A stretch of DNA of 64,000 bases. Origin: Frischella japonica (GTDB taxonomy: Bacteria; Pseudomonadota; Gammaproteobacteria; Enterobacterales; Orbaceae). The stretch is taken from contig NZ_JABURY010000016.1 in the NCBI RefSeq assembly GCF_014489845.1, positions 166,829-230,828 on the forward strand, read 5' to 3'. Of this stretch, positions 39,243 through 50,770 are shown piece by piece. The notes under the pieces were generated by a model. That model saw only the letters and a program-made list of their open reading frames with translations. It was not told where the DNA came from and did no database searches. Both the position numbers and the translations under genes were made by a program. Positions within the stretch are counted from its first letter, which is position 1. Each line of letters starts with the position of its first letter.

Positions 39243-39271
39243 AAAAAAACCGACGTGAAAGTCGGTTTTTA
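39243..39271 (-). terminator. Terminator of aceE-aceF-lpdA
   Basis: AAAAACCGAC (39245-39254) and GTCGGTTTTT (39261-39270) make a perfect 10-bp stem with a 6-base loop and T-rich ends on both strands. It separates lpdA from the EIIA gene. Confidence 0.88.
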
Positions 39272-39296
39272 AATATATTAAGTTGATTGTGAGCGA

Positions 39297-40721
39297 CTAG
39301 TTCTTTTTTGCTTTCAAATTAGGCAGATCTGTAATGGAACCTTCGAAAACTTCTGCTGCTAAACCAATCGATTCATATAACGTTGGATGAGCATGAATCG
39401 TTAAAGCCATATCTTCCGCATCACAACCCATTTCAACCGCTAAACCAATTTCGCCTAGCAATTCGCCACCATTTGCCCCAACAACAGCACCACCTAATAA
39501 ACGATTGGATGCTTTGTCAAAAATCAGTTTAGTCATTCCCTCTGAGCAATCAGAAGCGATTGCCCTACCTGACGCCGCCCATGGAAAAATTGCCACTTCA
39601 TAATCAATACCTTTTGCTTGAGCCTCTTTTTCAGTTAAGCCAACCCAAGCAACTTCTGGTTCAGTATAAGCAATAGATGGGATCGTTTTGGGATCAAAAT
39701 AATGTTTTTTGCCGGCTATTACTTCAGCTGCTACATGCCCTTCATGGACACCTTTATGCGCAAGCATAGGTTGACCAACAATATCACCAATGGCATAAAT
39801 ATGTGGAACATTGGTACGCATTTGTTTATCAACTTCAATAAATCCACGATCCGTAATATTGACACCCGCTTTTTCAGCATCGATTAGCTTACCATTTGGT
39901 GTTCGACCAATTGCTACTAATACAGCGTCGTAAGCATGGGTTTCAATTGTGCCATCTTTTTTCTCCATTGAGACGTAAATAGCATCATCTTTCGCTTCAA
40001 CCTGTGTAACTTTGGTTTCAAGCATTAATGTAAATTTCTTTTCGATCTGTTTGGTAAAGATCTTAATAACATCTTTATCAGCTGCCGGGATAACTTGATC
40101 AAGCATTTCCACCACATGCACTTCCGATCCTAAGGTATGATAAACAGTACCCATTTCCAGACCGATAATCCCTCCACCCATTAATAATAAACGTTTTGGA
40201 ATTGTCGTTAAGGCTAATGCGTCTGTAGAATCCCAAATTCTAGGATCTTCATGAGGAATAAATGGCAATTGAATTGGTCGGGAACCAGCTGCGATGATCG
40301 CATTATCAAATGTAATTATGGTTTCACCTTCAGCCGTTTGTACCGCCATAGTGTGACTACCTGTGAATTTAGCTTCACCATGTATTACATTCACTTTACG
40401 CATTTTGGCCATGCCGGCTAAACCACCAGTGAGTTGACTGATCACTTTCTCTTTCCAACTACGCACTTTATTTAAATCTAATTTTGGTGCATCAAACACA
40501 ATACCATGAGCGGTTAATGATTTTGCTTCGTCTATCACTTTTGCAACATGTAACAGTGCCTTAGAAGGAATACAACCCACGTTTAAACAGACACCACCTA
40601 AAGTTGAATAACGTTCAACAAGTGTCACTTCCATACCTAAATCAGCAGCTCTAAAAGCCGCTGAATAACCGGCAGGCCCTGCACCTAATACTAAAACTTG
40701 CGTTTTAATTTCTTTGCTCAT
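39297..40721 (-). CDS. lpdA: Dihydrolipoamide dehydrogenase (E3)
   Basis: A 474-residue flavoprotein disulfide reductase: FAD-binding VLGAGPAGYSAAFRAADLG, the redox pair in GGVCLNVGCIPSKALLH, NAD-binding LMGGGIIGLEMG, and the active-site histidine in HAHPTLYE. It reoxidises the lipoyl arms of the pyruvate dehydrogenase complex and probably those of other lipoyl complexes. It is 13 bases after aceF. Confidence 0.96.
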   Translation of the reverse strand: MSKEIKTQVLVLGAGPAGYSAAFRAADLGMEVTLVERYSTLGGVCLNVGCIPSKALLHVAKVIDEAKSLTAHGIVFDAPKLDLNKVRSWKEKVISQLTGGLAGMAKMRKVNVIHGEAKFTGSHTMAVQTAEGETIITFDNAIIAAGSRPIQLPFIPHEDPRIWDSTDALALTTIPKRLLLMGGGIIGLEMGTVYHTLGSEVHVVEMLDQVIPAADKDVIKIFTKQIEKKFTLMLETKVTQVEAKDDAIYVSMEKKDGTIETHAYDAVLVAIGRTPNGKLIDAEKAGVNITDRGFIEVDKQMRTNVPHIYAIGDIVGQPMLAHKGVHEGHVAAEVIAGKKHYFDPKTIPSIAYTEPEVAWVGLTEKEAQAKGIDYEVAIFPWAASGRAIASDCSEGMTKLIFDKASNRLLGGAVVGANGGELLGEIGLAVEMGCDAEDMALTIHAHPTLYESIGLAAEVFEGSITDLPNLKAKKN

Positions 40722-40734
40722 TGAAATCTCCCTC

Positions 40735-42327
40735 TTACATCACTAAACGACGTAAATCGGATAATACTTTAACGATATGGCTTAAGAACCTTGCCCCATC
40801 AGCACCATCAATCACCCGGTGATCAAAGGATAATGATAAAGGAAGCATTAAGCGTGGAGTAAATTCTTTACCATTCCAAATTGGTTTCATTGCGGAACGT
40901 GATACTCCTAAAATACCCACTTCAGGTGCATTTACAATCGGTGTGAACGAGGTAGTGCCAATGCCACCTAAACTAGAAATCGTGAAGCAACCACCTTGCA
41001 TATCAGCACCCGTTAATTTACCATCGCGCGCTTTTTTCGAGATTTCAGCTAATTCACGGGATAATTCAATAATACCTTTTTTGTCAATATCTTTAAATAC
41101 AGGCACAACTAAGCCGTTTGGTGTATCGACAGCCACACCAATATTGATGTATTTCTTTAAAATTAATGTTTGCGCATCTTCAGACAATGAACTATTAAAA
41201 CGCGGATACGCAGCTAAAGCATTAGCAACTGCTTTCATAATAAAGACTAATGGCGTAATTTTTAGATCTTGTTTACGTTTTTCAGCTTCCATATTTTGTT
41301 GTTTACGGAAAGCCTCTAAATCAGAAATATCCGCTTCATCAAACTCAGTCACATGTGGGATCATTACCCAATTGCGGTGTAAATTAGCACCTGAAACTTT
41401 TTGTATCTTCGTTAACGGTAATGCTTCTACTTCACCAAATTTAGCAAAATCAATTTTCGGCCATGGCAGTAAACCAGGTAAAGCTCCACCACCGGCTGCA
41501 CCACTTTCAACTTGTTTAACCGCATTTTTTACATAAACTTGAATATCTTCACGTAAAATACGGTTTTTCGGACCTGTTGCTGTCACTTTAGCCAAATTCA
41601 CGCCAAATTCACGTGCTAAGCGGCGTACCGATGGTGTAGCGTGAGCATAGGCTTCATTTTCAATAAACTCATTACTTGATGCAACAGGTGCTGATTTTGC
41701 AACCGATGCTGGCGTTGGTGTAGATGTTGGTAATGGTTTAGATTTTTCAACGCTTGGCGAAGGTGTTGGCGGTACAGATGCAGATGCAGCCGTAGTAGTT
41801 ACAAATTCCATAATTTTGGAACCTGTTTTCACTTTATCGCCAACTTTAACTGTAATATTTTTTACTGTTCCAGCTATGGAGGCTGGCACTTCCATTGACG
41901 CTTTATCACCTTCCACGGTAATTAAAGAATCATCAACTGCAATGGTATCTCCGACTTTAACTAAGATTTCGGTAACTTCAACTTCATCGCCACCAATATC
42001 AGGAACATTCACATCAACAGTTTCACTAACGGTAGCAGGCTCTGGTGTAATCTGCGCTTTAGGTGCATCTTGCGTTGGTGCCGAAGCAGCTGCGCCCTCC
42101 GCATCAAACACCATGATGTCCACACCGGTTTTCACTTTATCGCCGACTTTTACCAAGATAGATTTAACAATCCCAGCTTGTGGCGCAGGAATTTCCATAG
42201 ACGCCTTATCGCCTTCAACCGTCATAATCGATTGATCAACGTCAACTTTGTCACCAACATTTACCAGAATTTCAGTTACTTCGACTTCATCGCCACCAAT
42301 GTCAGGTAATTTAATTTCAATACTCAT
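40735..42327 (-). CDS. aceF: Dihydrolipoamide acetyltransferase (E2) of PDH
   Basis: About 530 residues. Two lipoyl domains, each with the lysine in [13 protein letters not shown] or [13 protein letters not shown], are joined by Ala/Pro-rich linkers; E. coli AceF has three. Then come the E1/E3-binding domain ([23 protein letters not shown]) and the catalytic core ending [24 protein letters not shown] 42333 is too close to GAGG; ATG 42327 is well spaced. It transfers acetyl to CoA. Confidence 0.95.
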   Translation of the reverse strand: MSIEIKLPDIGGDEVEVTEILVNVGDKVDVDQSIMTVEGDKASMEIPAPQAGIVKSILVKVGDKVKTGVDIMVFDAEGAAASAPTQDAPKAQITPEPATVSETVDVNVPDIGGDEVEVTEILVKVGDTIAVDDSLITVEGDKASMEVPASIAGTVKNITVKVGDKVKTGSKIMEFVTTTAASASVPPTPSPSVEKSKPLPTSTPTPASVAKSAPVASSNEFIENEAYAHATPSVRRLAREFGVNLAKVTATGPKNRILREDIQVYVKNAVKQVESGAAGGGALPGLLPWPKIDFAKFGEVEALPLTKIQKVSGANLHRNWVMIPHVTEFDEADISDLEAFRKQQNMEAEKRKQDLKITPLVFIMKAVANALAAYPRFNSSLSEDAQTLILKKYINIGVAVDTPNGLVVPVFKDIDKKGIIELSRELAEISKKARDGKLTGADMQGGCFTISSLGGIGTTSFTPIVNAPEVGILGVSRSAMKPIWNGKEFTPRLMLPLSLSFDHRVIDGADGARFLSHIVKVLSDLRRLVM

Positions 42328-42339
42328 TATCATGACCTC

Positions 42340-45006
42340 TTATGCAATACGTGGATTAGCTTTTTCAGCATCAATATCGAATTTTTTAATGGCTTCCTCA
42401 ACCACAGAAGCTTCGATATCACCGCGTTTTGCCAGTTCACTTAGGGCTGCAACAACTACATATTTAGCGTCGATTTCGAAGTGATGACGTAAATTTTCGC
42501 GACTATCACTACGACCAAAACCGTCAGTACCTAAAACTTTATATATTTCAGCTGGTACATAGGCCCGTACTTGTTCTGCAAATAGTTTCATATAATCGGT
42601 TGAAACTACTGCTGGGTTTTCATTCATCACTTGCGTAATATAAGGAACTTTTGCTGGTTGTGTCGGATGTAGCATATTCCAACGTTCACAATCCTGCCCT
42701 TCACGCGCAAGTTCAGTAAAGGAAGTGACACTATAAACATCGCTACCAATACCATAATCATTAGCTAATATTGCTGCGGCTTCACGAACATGCCGTAAAA
42801 TCGCACCGGAACCTAATAACTGTACACTCGGTTTACCCGCTTGTGCCGCAATGGTATCAAGTTTATAGATACCTTTACGAATACCTTCTTCAGCCCCCTC
42901 TGGCATCCCAGGTTGTTCATAGTTTTCATTCAATGTTGTAATGTAATAATAAACATTTTCTTGATCGCCATACATACGACGTAAGCCATCTTGCATTATT
43001 ACAGCAACTTCATAAGCATATGATGGATCGTAAGAAATACAATTTGGTATCACTAAAGATTGAATATGGCTATGCCCATCTTCATGTTGTAAACCTTCGC
43101 CATTTAAAGTTGTGCGACCCGAGGTACCGCCAATCAAGAATCCTCGCGCTTGCTGATCACCGGCTGCCCACATTAAATCGCCAATACGTTGGAAACCAAA
43201 CATTGAGTAGTAAATATAAAATGGAATCATTGGGCAATCATTGGTACTGTATGAAGTCGCTGCGGCAAGCCAAGAAGCACCCGCGCCCATTTCATTAATC
43301 CCCTCTTGCAGAATTTGACCTTTTTCATCTTCACGATAGTAAGCCACTTGCTCTCTATCTTGTGGGATATATTGTTGACCATGCGGATTATAAATACCGA
43401 TTTGCCGGAATAGCCCTTCCATACCAAACGTACGTGCTTCATCAGCTAAAATTGGCACTAAGCGTGGAGCTAAGTCTTTATCTTTTAGCATGATATTAAG
43501 GGCTCGCACAAACGCTATCGTCGTTGAAATTTCTTTGCTTTGAGCCTCAAGTAATGAACTAAATTCAGACAAGGCCGGAATTGAAACTTGACCAGTAAAC
43601 TTTTTCAATCGAGTTGGCACATAACCTTGCAATGCTTGGCGGCGTTCATGAATATATTTGTATTCTGGAGTATGTTCTTCAAATTTGATATAAGGTAATT
43701 TTTCAATGGCATCATCACTAACGGGAATATTGAAGAAATCACGTACATGACGTACGCCGTCCATATTCATTTTCTTTACTTGATGGGCAATATTTTTTCC
43801 TTCTGCGGCATCTCCCATACCATAACCTTTAATTGTATGAGCAAGGATAACCGTTGGACGACCTTTAGTTTCTTTTGCTCTTTTAAATGCAGCAAACATT
43901 TTTGCCGGATCTTGACCACCACGATTTAACCGGAAGATTTCTGTATCAGACATATCCTTAACTAATTCTGCCGTTTCTGGGTATTTGCCAAAGAAATGTT
44001 CTCGAACATAGGCTCCATCTTTCGATTTAAATGTTTGATAATCACCATCTAAGGTTTCATTCATCAGACGAATTAATTTACCTGACTTATCTTTTTGTAA
44101 CAACTTATCCCAACGATCACCCCACAGTACTTTAATGACTTGCCAACCCGCGCCAGCAAATACTCCTTCGAGTTCATTAACAATTTTACCATTACCGGTG
44201 ACTGGTCCATCTAAACGCTGTAAATTACAGTTAATCACAAAAACAAGATTATCAAGTTTTTCACGCATTGCTACAGTGATTGCGCCTTTTGATTCAGGCT
44301 CATCCATTTCACCATCACCTAAAAAAGCATAAACAGTTTGCTCAGTGGTATCTTTCAAACCACGATGGTTAAGATATTTTAAGAATCGAGCTTGATAAAT
44401 CGCACTAATTGGACCTAAGCCCATTGATACGGTTGGAAATTGCCAAAAATCAGGCATTAATTTTGGATGAGGATAAGATGGTAAACCCTTACCATGAACC
44501 TCTTGACGGAAATTATCCAGTTGCTCTTCTGTCAAACGACCTTCAATAAATGCACGCGAATAGATACCGGGAGAAATATGGCCTTGGAAATAAACTAAAT
44601 CACCACCATCTTTTTCATTACGAGCACGGAAAAAATGATTAAAACCAACTTCATAAAATGTTGCAGCAGATTGAAAAGATGCCATATGTCCACCTAAGTC
44701 TAAATCTTTCTTAGATGCACGTAAAACCATCATTATCGCATTCCAACGAACGATAGAACGAATACGTCTTTCAAGTTCCCAATCACCTGGATATTCAGGC
44801 TGTTCTTCAACAGGAATCGTATTGATATAATTACTAGTCGAAGATCCAAACAGTAATGGTACGCCACCTTCACGTGCTTGATTTACAATTTGTTCAATAA
44901 TATATTGAGCACGTTCGGTTCCTTCTTCGCGAATTACTGATTCAATACTTTTCAGCCAATCCTGCGTTTCTAGGGGATCGATATCATTCATTTGCATGTC
45001 TGACAT
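42340..45006 (-). CDS. aceE: Pyruvate dehydrogenase E1 component
   Basis: An 888-residue homodimeric-type E1. The start MSDMQMNDIDPLETQDWLKS and the thiamine-diphosphate motif GDGEMDEPESKGAITVAMRE ending NCNLQRLDGP are diagnostic, as is GRTTLNGEGLQHEDGHSH. It decarboxylates pyruvate and passes acetyl to AceF. First gene of aceE-aceF-lpdA. No pdhR gene precedes it and no PdhR operator was recognised. Confidence 0.97.
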   Translation of the reverse strand: MSDMQMNDIDPLETQDWLKSIESVIREEGTERAQYIIEQIVNQAREGGVPLLFGSSTSNYINTIPVEEQPEYPGDWELERRIRSIVRWNAIMMVLRASKKDLDLGGHMASFQSAATFYEVGFNHFFRARNEKDGGDLVYFQGHISPGIYSRAFIEGRLTEEQLDNFRQEVHGKGLPSYPHPKLMPDFWQFPTVSMGLGPISAIYQARFLKYLNHRGLKDTTEQTVYAFLGDGEMDEPESKGAITVAMREKLDNLVFVINCNLQRLDGPVTGNGKIVNELEGVFAGAGWQVIKVLWGDRWDKLLQKDKSGKLIRLMNETLDGDYQTFKSKDGAYVREHFFGKYPETAELVKDMSDTEIFRLNRGGQDPAKMFAAFKRAKETKGRPTVILAHTIKGYGMGDAAEGKNIAHQVKKMNMDGVRHVRDFFNIPVSDDAIEKLPYIKFEEHTPEYKYIHERRQALQGYVPTRLKKFTGQVSIPALSEFSSLLEAQSKEISTTIAFVRALNIMLKDKDLAPRLVPILADEARTFGMEGLFRQIGIYNPHGQQYIPQDREQVAYYREDEKGQILQEGINEMGAGASWLAAATSYSTNDCPMIPFYIYYSMFGFQRIGDLMWAAGDQQARGFLIGGTSGRTTLNGEGLQHEDGHSHIQSLVIPNCISYDPSYAYEVAVIMQDGLRRMYGDQENVYYYITTLNENYEQPGMPEGAEEGIRKGIYKLDTIAAQAGKPSVQLLGSGAILRHVREAAAILANDYGIGSDVYSVTSFTELAREGQDCERWNMLHPTQPAKVPYITQVMNENPAVVSTDYMKLFAEQVRAYVPAEIYKVLGTDGFGRSDSRENLRHHFEIDAKYVVVAALSELAKRGDIEASVVEEAIKKFDIDAEKANPRIA

Positions 45007-45476
45007 ATTTAAACCTCTTTTTTGTTATAAAAATTGCAGATTAAAAACTTAACCCGCATTACGTTAGTCTTAAACATAACTTTTGATATAAGTCTGCCAT
45101 TTACCTTAAGAAAGGTAAAGGGATGGTGGTATTCGAAAGGGATGTTAATTCCTATCAAATTAATCAACTATTTCAATGTATGTCCGTTTATAACTTTTAC
45201 TACTATGATATTATTGTAGTTTTTAAGAATTTAAATATTAAATCAGCATTATTTATCTTATATCCTTTTTTTGCATATATTGTCAACTTCTATCTATTTT
45301 TGTTATATTCGACAGAATCTTAGTTACTCTAATCGATCAAATAGAAAGATCGTTGAACGCTTGATTAAGCGTTTAAAACTTGGTAAGTTGTTAAAAAACA
45401 ATATGTTTTTGTTTTACCCTATTTATAAGATTTTTCTATATATTTAAATATCGGTAGCAAAATAGGTATCTAATTA
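45007..45476. other. Intergenic region, aceE/lipB divergent promoters
   Basis: 470 AT-rich bases. The only clear structure is AACGCTT-GATT-AAGCGTT (45356-45373), a perfect 7-bp inverted repeat with a 4-base spacer, which could be an operator or hairpin. No PdhR (ATTGGT-NNN-ACCAAT) box was seen. Confidence 0.55.
45356..45373. promoter_or_regulatory. Inverted repeat upstream of lipB
   Basis: AACGCTTGATTAAGCGTT: two 7-base arms around GATT, about 105 bases before the lipB ATG. Candidate operator; the protein is unknown. Confidence 0.35.
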
Positions 45477-46088
45477 ATGGATAATCCCGTTGTTAAAAAT
45501 TTTGGTTTACAGCCTTATTTACCCATGTATGAGCAAATGCATCATTTTACTCAACAGCGTAATAGTGATACACCAGATGAAATCTGGTTAGTTGAACACC
45601 CTGCTGTATTTACTCAAGGCAAAGTAGGTAAAGCGGAACATCTTATACAGCAAACTGACATTCCGGTTATCCAGACAGACCGTGGAGGACAAATTACTTA
45701 TCATGCCCCAGGTCAACAAATAATGTATATTTTGCTGGATCTCAAACGATTAAAAGTCGGGATTCGTGATACCGTAAATGCATTAGAAGATAGCGTGATA
45801 CTTACTCTAAAAGATTACGACATTGATGCCTATGCTAAATCAGATGCACCAGGTGTGTATGTTAACAATGAAAAAATTTGTTCTTTGGGTTTACATATTC
45901 AACATGGTTTCACATTACATGGTCTAGCTTTGAATGTTGACATGGATTTAACACCATTTAATCATATTAACCCTTGTGGTTATGCGGGTTTAAAAATGAC
46001 ACAAGTCAAAGCTTATTTAGTCGAGCTCGATCGCGATGAGATTCGCCATAAATTAACAAATTATTTTATTCAGCAATTATATTCATGA
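45477..46088 (+). CDS. lipB: Octanoyltransferase LipB
   Basis: A 203-residue enzyme moving octanoyl from acyl carrier protein to lipoyl domains. Family blocks: [28 protein letters not shown], the catalytic lysine in [11 protein letters not shown] and the catalytic cysteine in [10 protein letters not shown]. The ribosome site is weak. Followed by lipA, so the pair supplies lipoate to the adjacent PDH genes. Confidence 0.95.
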   Translation: MDNPVVKNFGLQPYLPMYEQMHHFTQQRNSDTPDEIWLVEHPAVFTQGKVGKAEHLIQQTDIPVIQTDRGGQITYHAPGQQIMYILLDLKRLKVGIRDTVNALEDSVILTLKDYDIDAYAKSDAPGVYVNNEKICSLGLHIQHGFTLHGLALNVDMDLTPFNHINPCGYAGLKMTQVKAYLVELDRDEIRHKLTNYFIQQLYS

Positions 46089-46149
46089 GTTTAACTGAAA
46101 CTAGAAAGATATTACGCACTTTTAACCCCAAATAGATATTAAATAAACT

Positions 46150-47112
46150 ATGGCTAATTTAACCCCCATAACTGTCAAAAGTTCGAAATACCGTGATGCC
46201 GATAAAACACGGTTAATTCCGTCAATCATGGTTGAAGATTCTGAATTATTGAAAAAACCAGCATGGATGAAGATTAAACTTCCCGCCCATTCTGAAAATA
46301 TTGCACATGTTAAAAATACGATGCGAAAACATGGTTTACATTCCGTCTGTGAAGAAGCATCTTGCCCAAATCTTGCTGAATGCTTCAATCATGGAACCGC
46401 AACTTTTATGATTTTAGGTGATATCTGCACGCGCCGTTGCCCCTTTTGTGATGTGGCACATGGTCGACCATTGCCACCTGATGAACAAGAACCCGTCAAA
46501 CTGGCAAAAACGATTCATGAAATGAAACTTAGATATGTCGTTATTACTTCTGTTGACCGAGATGATCTTAAAGATGGTGGTGCCAGTCATTTTGCTGACT
46601 GTACGCGTGAGATCCGTGCGTTAAGTCCGCACATCAAAATAGAAACACTCACACCTGATTTTCGTGGTTGTATTGATGACGCTGTCGAAATACTTAAAAA
46701 AAATCCACCTGATGTTTTTAATCATAATTTAGAAAATATTCCACGATTGTATAAAAAAATTCGTCCCGGTGCGAATTATGAAGGATCATTGGCACTTTTA
46801 GCGAAATTTAAACAGTTGCATCCTAATGTACCAACCAAATCTGGGTTAATGGTTGGACTGGGTGAAACCAATGAAGAATTAATTCAAGTACTTAAAGATT
46901 TGCGGGCCCATGGTGTAACCATGCTTACGCTAGGTCAATATCTTCAACCAAGTAAATTCCATTTACCTGTTGAACGTTATGTCTCACCCAAAGAGTTTGA
47001 AGAACTTAAACGTATTGCATTTGATTTAGGCTTTACCCATGCAGCGTGTGGACCTTTTGTGCGTTCTTCCTATCACGCCGATCTCCAAGCCCAAGGTAAA
47101 GAAGTTAAGTAA
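46150..47112 (+). CDS. lipA: Lipoyl synthase LipA
   Basis: A 320-residue radical SAM enzyme inserting two sulfurs into protein-bound octanoyl. The SAM cluster motif is [15 protein letters not shown]; the auxiliary cluster cysteines are in [15 protein letters not shown]; the terminal RSSYHAD, whose serine contacts the auxiliary cluster in the family, is present. It lies 61 bases after lipB. Confidence 0.97.
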   Translation: MANLTPITVKSSKYRDADKTRLIPSIMVEDSELLKKPAWMKIKLPAHSENIAHVKNTMRKHGLHSVCEEASCPNLAECFNHGTATFMILGDICTRRCPFCDVAHGRPLPPDEQEPVKLAKTIHEMKLRYVVITSVDRDDLKDGGASHFADCTREIRALSPHIKIETLTPDFRGCIDDAVEILKKNPPDVFNHNLENIPRLYKKIRPGANYEGSLALLAKFKQLHPNVPTKSGLMVGLGETNEELIQVLKDLRAHGVTMLTLGQYLQPSKFHLPVERYVSPKEFEELKRIAFDLGFTHAACGPFVRSSYHADLQAQGKEVK

Positions 47113-47117
47113 AATAA

Positions 47118-47143
47118 CTAAGTGGGGTTAACTCCCTACTTAG
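47118..47143. terminator. Terminator between convergent lipA and yjeH
   Basis: CTAAGTGGGG (47118-47127) and CCCTACTTAG (47134-47143) form a 10-bp stem with one G-U pair and a 6-base loop, 6 bases after the lipA stop and before the yjeH stop. Confidence 0.65.
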
Positions 47144-47156
47144 ATGATATGCCATT

Positions 47157-48401
47157 TTAATGATATTTTTTTAAAGTTAGACATTTAGCAACTAGCCATA
47201 AAAAGATAAAAATTCCAATAGCATACAAACTTTTATAACCTATTACCCATAATAATCCAACACAAATCATAGTACAAATTGCAGCAATAATTCGTAATTT
47301 TCCTTTTAGCAGTCTCACTGCTGATAACATCGCTAATAAATAGATAAATACAAAAACGCCATTTGCATATATTAATAAACTGGTTAACGATATTGTGAAA
47401 AAATGAATCAAGATTAGGAAAATACCGCTAAGTAAAATCACAAATGATAAACTATTAACTGGGGTCGAACGTTTTGATAATTTTGCCAGCCAAATACTTG
47501 GGAAATCTTGTTTGGTTTGATCCCAAATTAATCGGGCATAACTCTGATAATAAATATTAATTGTCGCAAAACATGCCGCATAACCAATTGCACAAAAAAT
47601 CCATAAAGCTTGCTGACCAAATAATTGTTCAATGATATTTGGTAAGGCTGTAGTAACCACAATACTGCCAGTAGATAAACTTAATACCGCTGCTGTACAG
47701 GCCCAATAGATAAAACCTGCCAAAACCAAACCAACAATTAAAGCGCGTGGAAAATCTTTTTCTGGCCTTTTAAATTCTGTGGTTAAATGAACAAATGCTT
47801 CTATACCGACAAAACACCAAAACATAACCCCTAACGCATTCATTAATGATACTGCATCAATTTGCCACAAATTCGGCCATTCAATGGTTAAAACCGATGG
47901 TGAACTCGAAAAACCGATCGTCATTACTAAGCCTATAATTAACATCGCGATCAATGTTTGGATCCAGCCACTGGCCCCAGCGCCAAATAATCCAATCAAC
48001 CAAATAAAGAATAACGTCATTAATTGAATAAGCAATTCGACAAAAGGCGGAATATTAAATAATGAAACCCAAAATCCGGAAGCTATATATAATGCAGCAG
48101 GTAAATTAAAAGGTATAACGGTAAGAAAAAACCAACCACTAACACGACCAAGCGTTGGGTTAAAAGCTCTATTAACAAAATACGCAACACCACCTGCACT
48201 TGGGTAATATTTACCTAATTCAGCAAATATTAATCCAATCGGGAAAATCATAATTAATAACAGTGGCCATGCCCATAATCCGTTGTTACCGGCAATTTCT
48301 GCGGTAATAGCAGGTATAGCAAATATTCCGGTCCCTAATAATGACGTCGTTAGTAAACCGACTCCTTGAACAAAATTAAGCTCTTTTTTGAGCTGCTCCA
48401 T
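47157..48401 (-). CDS. yjeH: APC-family amino acid transporter YjeH-like
   Basis: A 414-residue multi-helix inner-membrane permease. The start LKKELNFVQGVGLLTTSLLGTGIFAIPAI, the segment GKYYPSAGGVAYFVNRAF and FWCFVGIEAFVHLTTEFKRPEKDFPRALIVGL are close to E. coli YjeH, an exporter of methionine and branched-chain amino acids. Substrate in this organism is not established. Transcribed after hldE, 133 bases downstream of it. Confidence 0.85.
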   Translation of the reverse strand: MEQLKKELNFVQGVGLLTTSLLGTGIFAIPAITAEIAGNNGLWAWPLLLIMIFPIGLIFAELGKYYPSAGGVAYFVNRAFNPTLGRVSGWFFLTVIPFNLPAALYIASGFWVSLFNIPPFVELLIQLMTLFFIWLIGLFGAGASGWIQTLIAMLIIGLVMTIGFSSSPSVLTIEWPNLWQIDAVSLMNALGVMFWCFVGIEAFVHLTTEFKRPEKDFPRALIVGLVLAGFIYWACTAAVLSLSTGSIVVTTALPNIIEQLFGQQALWIFCAIGYAACFATINIYYQSYARLIWDQTKQDFPSIWLAKLSKRSTPVNSLSFVILLSGIFLILIHFFTISLTSLLIYANGVFVFIYLLAMLSAVRLLKGKLRIIAAICTMICVGLLWVIGYKSLYAIGIFIFLWLVAKCLTLKKYH

Positions 48402-48534
48402 TATTACAACTCCTAACTTATTATATTTATTGTCAAATAAAAATTTTTAGTTAAAATATTTAAGGAAAATCTCAACCAAACTCTTTAAATTGAGCTAATT
48501 AATTATTAATTTTCGGAAATGGCAAATTATAAGA

Positions 48535-49962
48535 TTATGATTGATTTCTGATGCTATTAATAATATTTGTGGTTGAACAACCATCTTCAAAATTCAAAAC
48601 TTTAACTTCACCACCAGCTGCGATTACCTCTTTACCACCAGCAATTTGTTCTGGTTGATAATCACCACCTTTAACTAACACATCGGGTAAAATTTTAGCA
48701 ATTAAACGTTGCGGTGTTTGTTCTTCAAAAGATACTACCCAATCAACTGAATCAAGTGCGCCTAATACGATCATTCGTTGCATTAATGGATTAATGGGAC
48801 GTGATTGGCCCTTGAGTTGTTTTACTGATTGATCACTATTGACGGCAACAATTAAACGATCCCCCAATTTTCGCGCATTAGCTAAATAAGATACATGTCC
48901 TGCATGCAGGATATCAAAACAACCATTAGTCATGACAATTTTTTCACCCCGTTGGCGAGCTTTGCTCACAGCTATTTGGAGTTCATCCTCACTCATCACG
49001 CCAAAACCATTGTCATTACGCGCCCGAATGGCATCTTCCAACTCAACTTGTGATACCGTAGAGGTACCTAATTTCCCCACCACGACACCGGCTGCCGCAT
49101 TTGCTAGAAAACAACTCTCTTCCAATGAACATCCTGCGGCTAATGCAGCAGCGATGGAAGCGATTACTGTATCTCCAGCACCAGTAACATCATAAACCTC
49201 TTTCGCTTGAGTTGGTAAATGATAAGTTGGTTGGTCGAGTTGTAGTAACGTCATTCCTTTTTCGCTTCGCGTTACCAATAAAGCGCGAATATCATAATCA
49301 CGAATCAATTGATGACCTTTGTTCACGATATCTTCTTCGCTATGACATGTCCCAACAACTGCTTCAAATTCGGACATATTTGGTGTAAGTAATGTTGCAC
49401 CACGATAACGCGCAAAATCAATTCCTTTAGGATCAATTAATACCGGAACATGTGCTTGATTCGCTAATTTGATCATCGCTTGAACAGATGATAATACTCC
49501 TTTCGCATAATCAGATAGTATCATGACTTTTGCTTGTGGTAATGCATATTCGATTCGTTGCAATAATTCGCTTGGATTAACATCAGCAAACCCCTCTTCA
49601 AAATCCAGACGAATTAGTTGTTGATTACGTGACAAAACCCTTAATTTGGTAATAGTTGGATGGGTGGATAATGAAACAAAATCACAGCTTACCCGCTGAT
49701 GATGCAGTTGCTCAATAAGAATTTTAGCTTGTTCATCCTTACCGGTTAAACCAATCAGTTTAGCATGCCCGCCTAATGAGGTAACATTCATTGCTACATT
49801 AGCAGCTCCGCCAGGCCGCTCTTCAAGTGAATCTATCTTAACCACCGGTACGGGTGCCTCTGGCGAAATGCGTGATGTTGCACCGTACCAATAACGATCC
49901 AACATAATATCCCCAACAACTAACACATTTGCGGTGTTAAAATCCGGTAAATAATTCTTCAT
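48535..49962 (-). CDS. hldE: Bifunctional heptose kinase/adenylyltransferase HldE
   Basis: A 475-residue fusion for ADP-heptose synthesis (LPS inner core). Residues 1 to about 315 are a PfkB-type kinase ([17 protein letters not shown], then [18 protein letters not shown]); residues from about 340 are a cytidylyltransferase-like domain ([20 protein letters not shown]). It shows that the organism builds a heptose-containing LPS. Confidence 0.96.
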   Translation of the reverse strand: MKNYLPDFNTANVLVVGDIMLDRYWYGATSRISPEAPVPVVKIDSLEERPGGAANVAMNVTSLGGHAKLIGLTGKDEQAKILIEQLHHQRVSCDFVSLSTHPTITKLRVLSRNQQLIRLDFEEGFADVNPSELLQRIEYALPQAKVMILSDYAKGVLSSVQAMIKLANQAHVPVLIDPKGIDFARYRGATLLTPNMSEFEAVVGTCHSEEDIVNKGHQLIRDYDIRALLVTRSEKGMTLLQLDQPTYHLPTQAKEVYDVTGAGDTVIASIAAALAAGCSLEESCFLANAAAGVVVGKLGTSTVSQVELEDAIRARNDNGFGVMSEDELQIAVSKARQRGEKIVMTNGCFDILHAGHVSYLANARKLGDRLIVAVNSDQSVKQLKGQSRPINPLMQRMIVLGALDSVDWVVSFEEQTPQRLIAKILPDVLVKGGDYQPEQIAGGKEVIAAGGEVKVLNFEDGCSTTNIINSIRNQS

Positions 49963-50020
49963 TACAACATCCTAATCATAAAATAAAGTTGTTTTTTAAA
50001 TTCAAATAAGATTCTATTAT

Positions 50021-50770
50021 TTATTCAATTGATTGAGATTCATCATCGGTTTGTTTTGGACGGTAAAATTGTGCAAAAAAAACACCGATTTCAAACAGTA
50101 AGCACATAGGAATCGCAAGTAATGTTTGTGAAAACACATCAGGTGGGGTCAAAAACATAGCAATCGCAAATACACCAACAATGATATACGGTCGTTTCTT
50201 TTTGAGGTTTTGCGGAGATGTTACGCCTGCCCAACATAATAATACAATGGCAACCGGGACCTCAAACGAAATACCAAAGACCATGAATAACGTCATCACA
50301 AAATCCAAATATTTTGTAATATCGGTATTGATAGCCACATCTGCTGGTGCACTATTAATAAAAAAGTAAAAAGCTAAAGGAAACACCACAAAGTAGGCGA
50401 AAGCAATACCCAGATAAAATAAGGTCGTACTTGAAATTACTAACGGCAGCACTAAGCGCTTTTCCTGTTGATAAAGCGCTGGAGCAACAAATGCCCAAAC
50501 TTGATACAAAATATAGGGAATCGACACAAACAAAGCGATAATAGCAGTCAATTTTATAGGCGTAAAAAAAGGTGCTGCAATATCGGTTGCGATCATTATA
50601 CTACCTTTCGGTAACTGACTTACTAAAGGATTAGCAACAATGCGATAAATATCATTTGAAAAATAGAGTAACGCTAAAAAAACAACCACTACGCAGATGA
50701 TACAACGTAAAATTCTGGCACGTAATTCGAGTAAATGACTCATTAAAGATTGTTCAGAATTATTCGCCAT
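50021..50770 (-). CDS. tatC: Sec-independent translocase TatC
   Basis: About 249 residues and six membrane helices: [17 protein letters not shown] at the N-terminus, then [23 protein letters not shown], and [18 protein letters not shown]. It binds twin-arginine signal peptides. An ATG at 50788 is in frame but lacks a ribosome site; ATG 50770, overlapping the end of tatB by 11 bases, fits the family. Last of tatA-tatB-tatC. Confidence 0.95.
   Translation of the reverse strand: MANNSEQSLMSHLLELRARILRCIICVVVVFLALLYFSNDIYRIVANPLVSQLPKGSIMIATDIAAPFFTPIKLTAIIALFVSIPYILYQVWAFVAPALYQQEKRLVLPLVISSTTLFYLGIAFAYFVVFPLAFYFFINSAPADVAINTDITKYLDFVMTLFMVFGISFEVPVAIVLLCWAGVTSPQNLKKKRPYIIVGVFAIAMFLTPPDVFSQTLLAIPMCLLFEIGVFFAQFYRPKQTDDESQSIE

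Noticed and set aside
40943-41536. 197-codon open frame on the plus strand
   Set aside because: Lies wholly antisense to the well-supported aceF coding region, lacks family features, and is a mirror of its codon pattern.
41816-42235. 139-codon plus-strand frame rich in Ser/Thr/Pro/Val
   Set aside because: Antisense to the repeated lipoyl domains of aceF; the repetitive look comes from the duplicated lipoyl sequence.
45034-45323. Two overlapping short plus-strand frames before lipB
   Set aside because: Very AT-rich, no ribosome site and no conserved motif; the region is better explained as the aceE/lipB promoter interval.
45007-45476. PdhR operator before aceE
   Set aside because: No ATTGGT-NNN-ACCAAT or close variant was seen.
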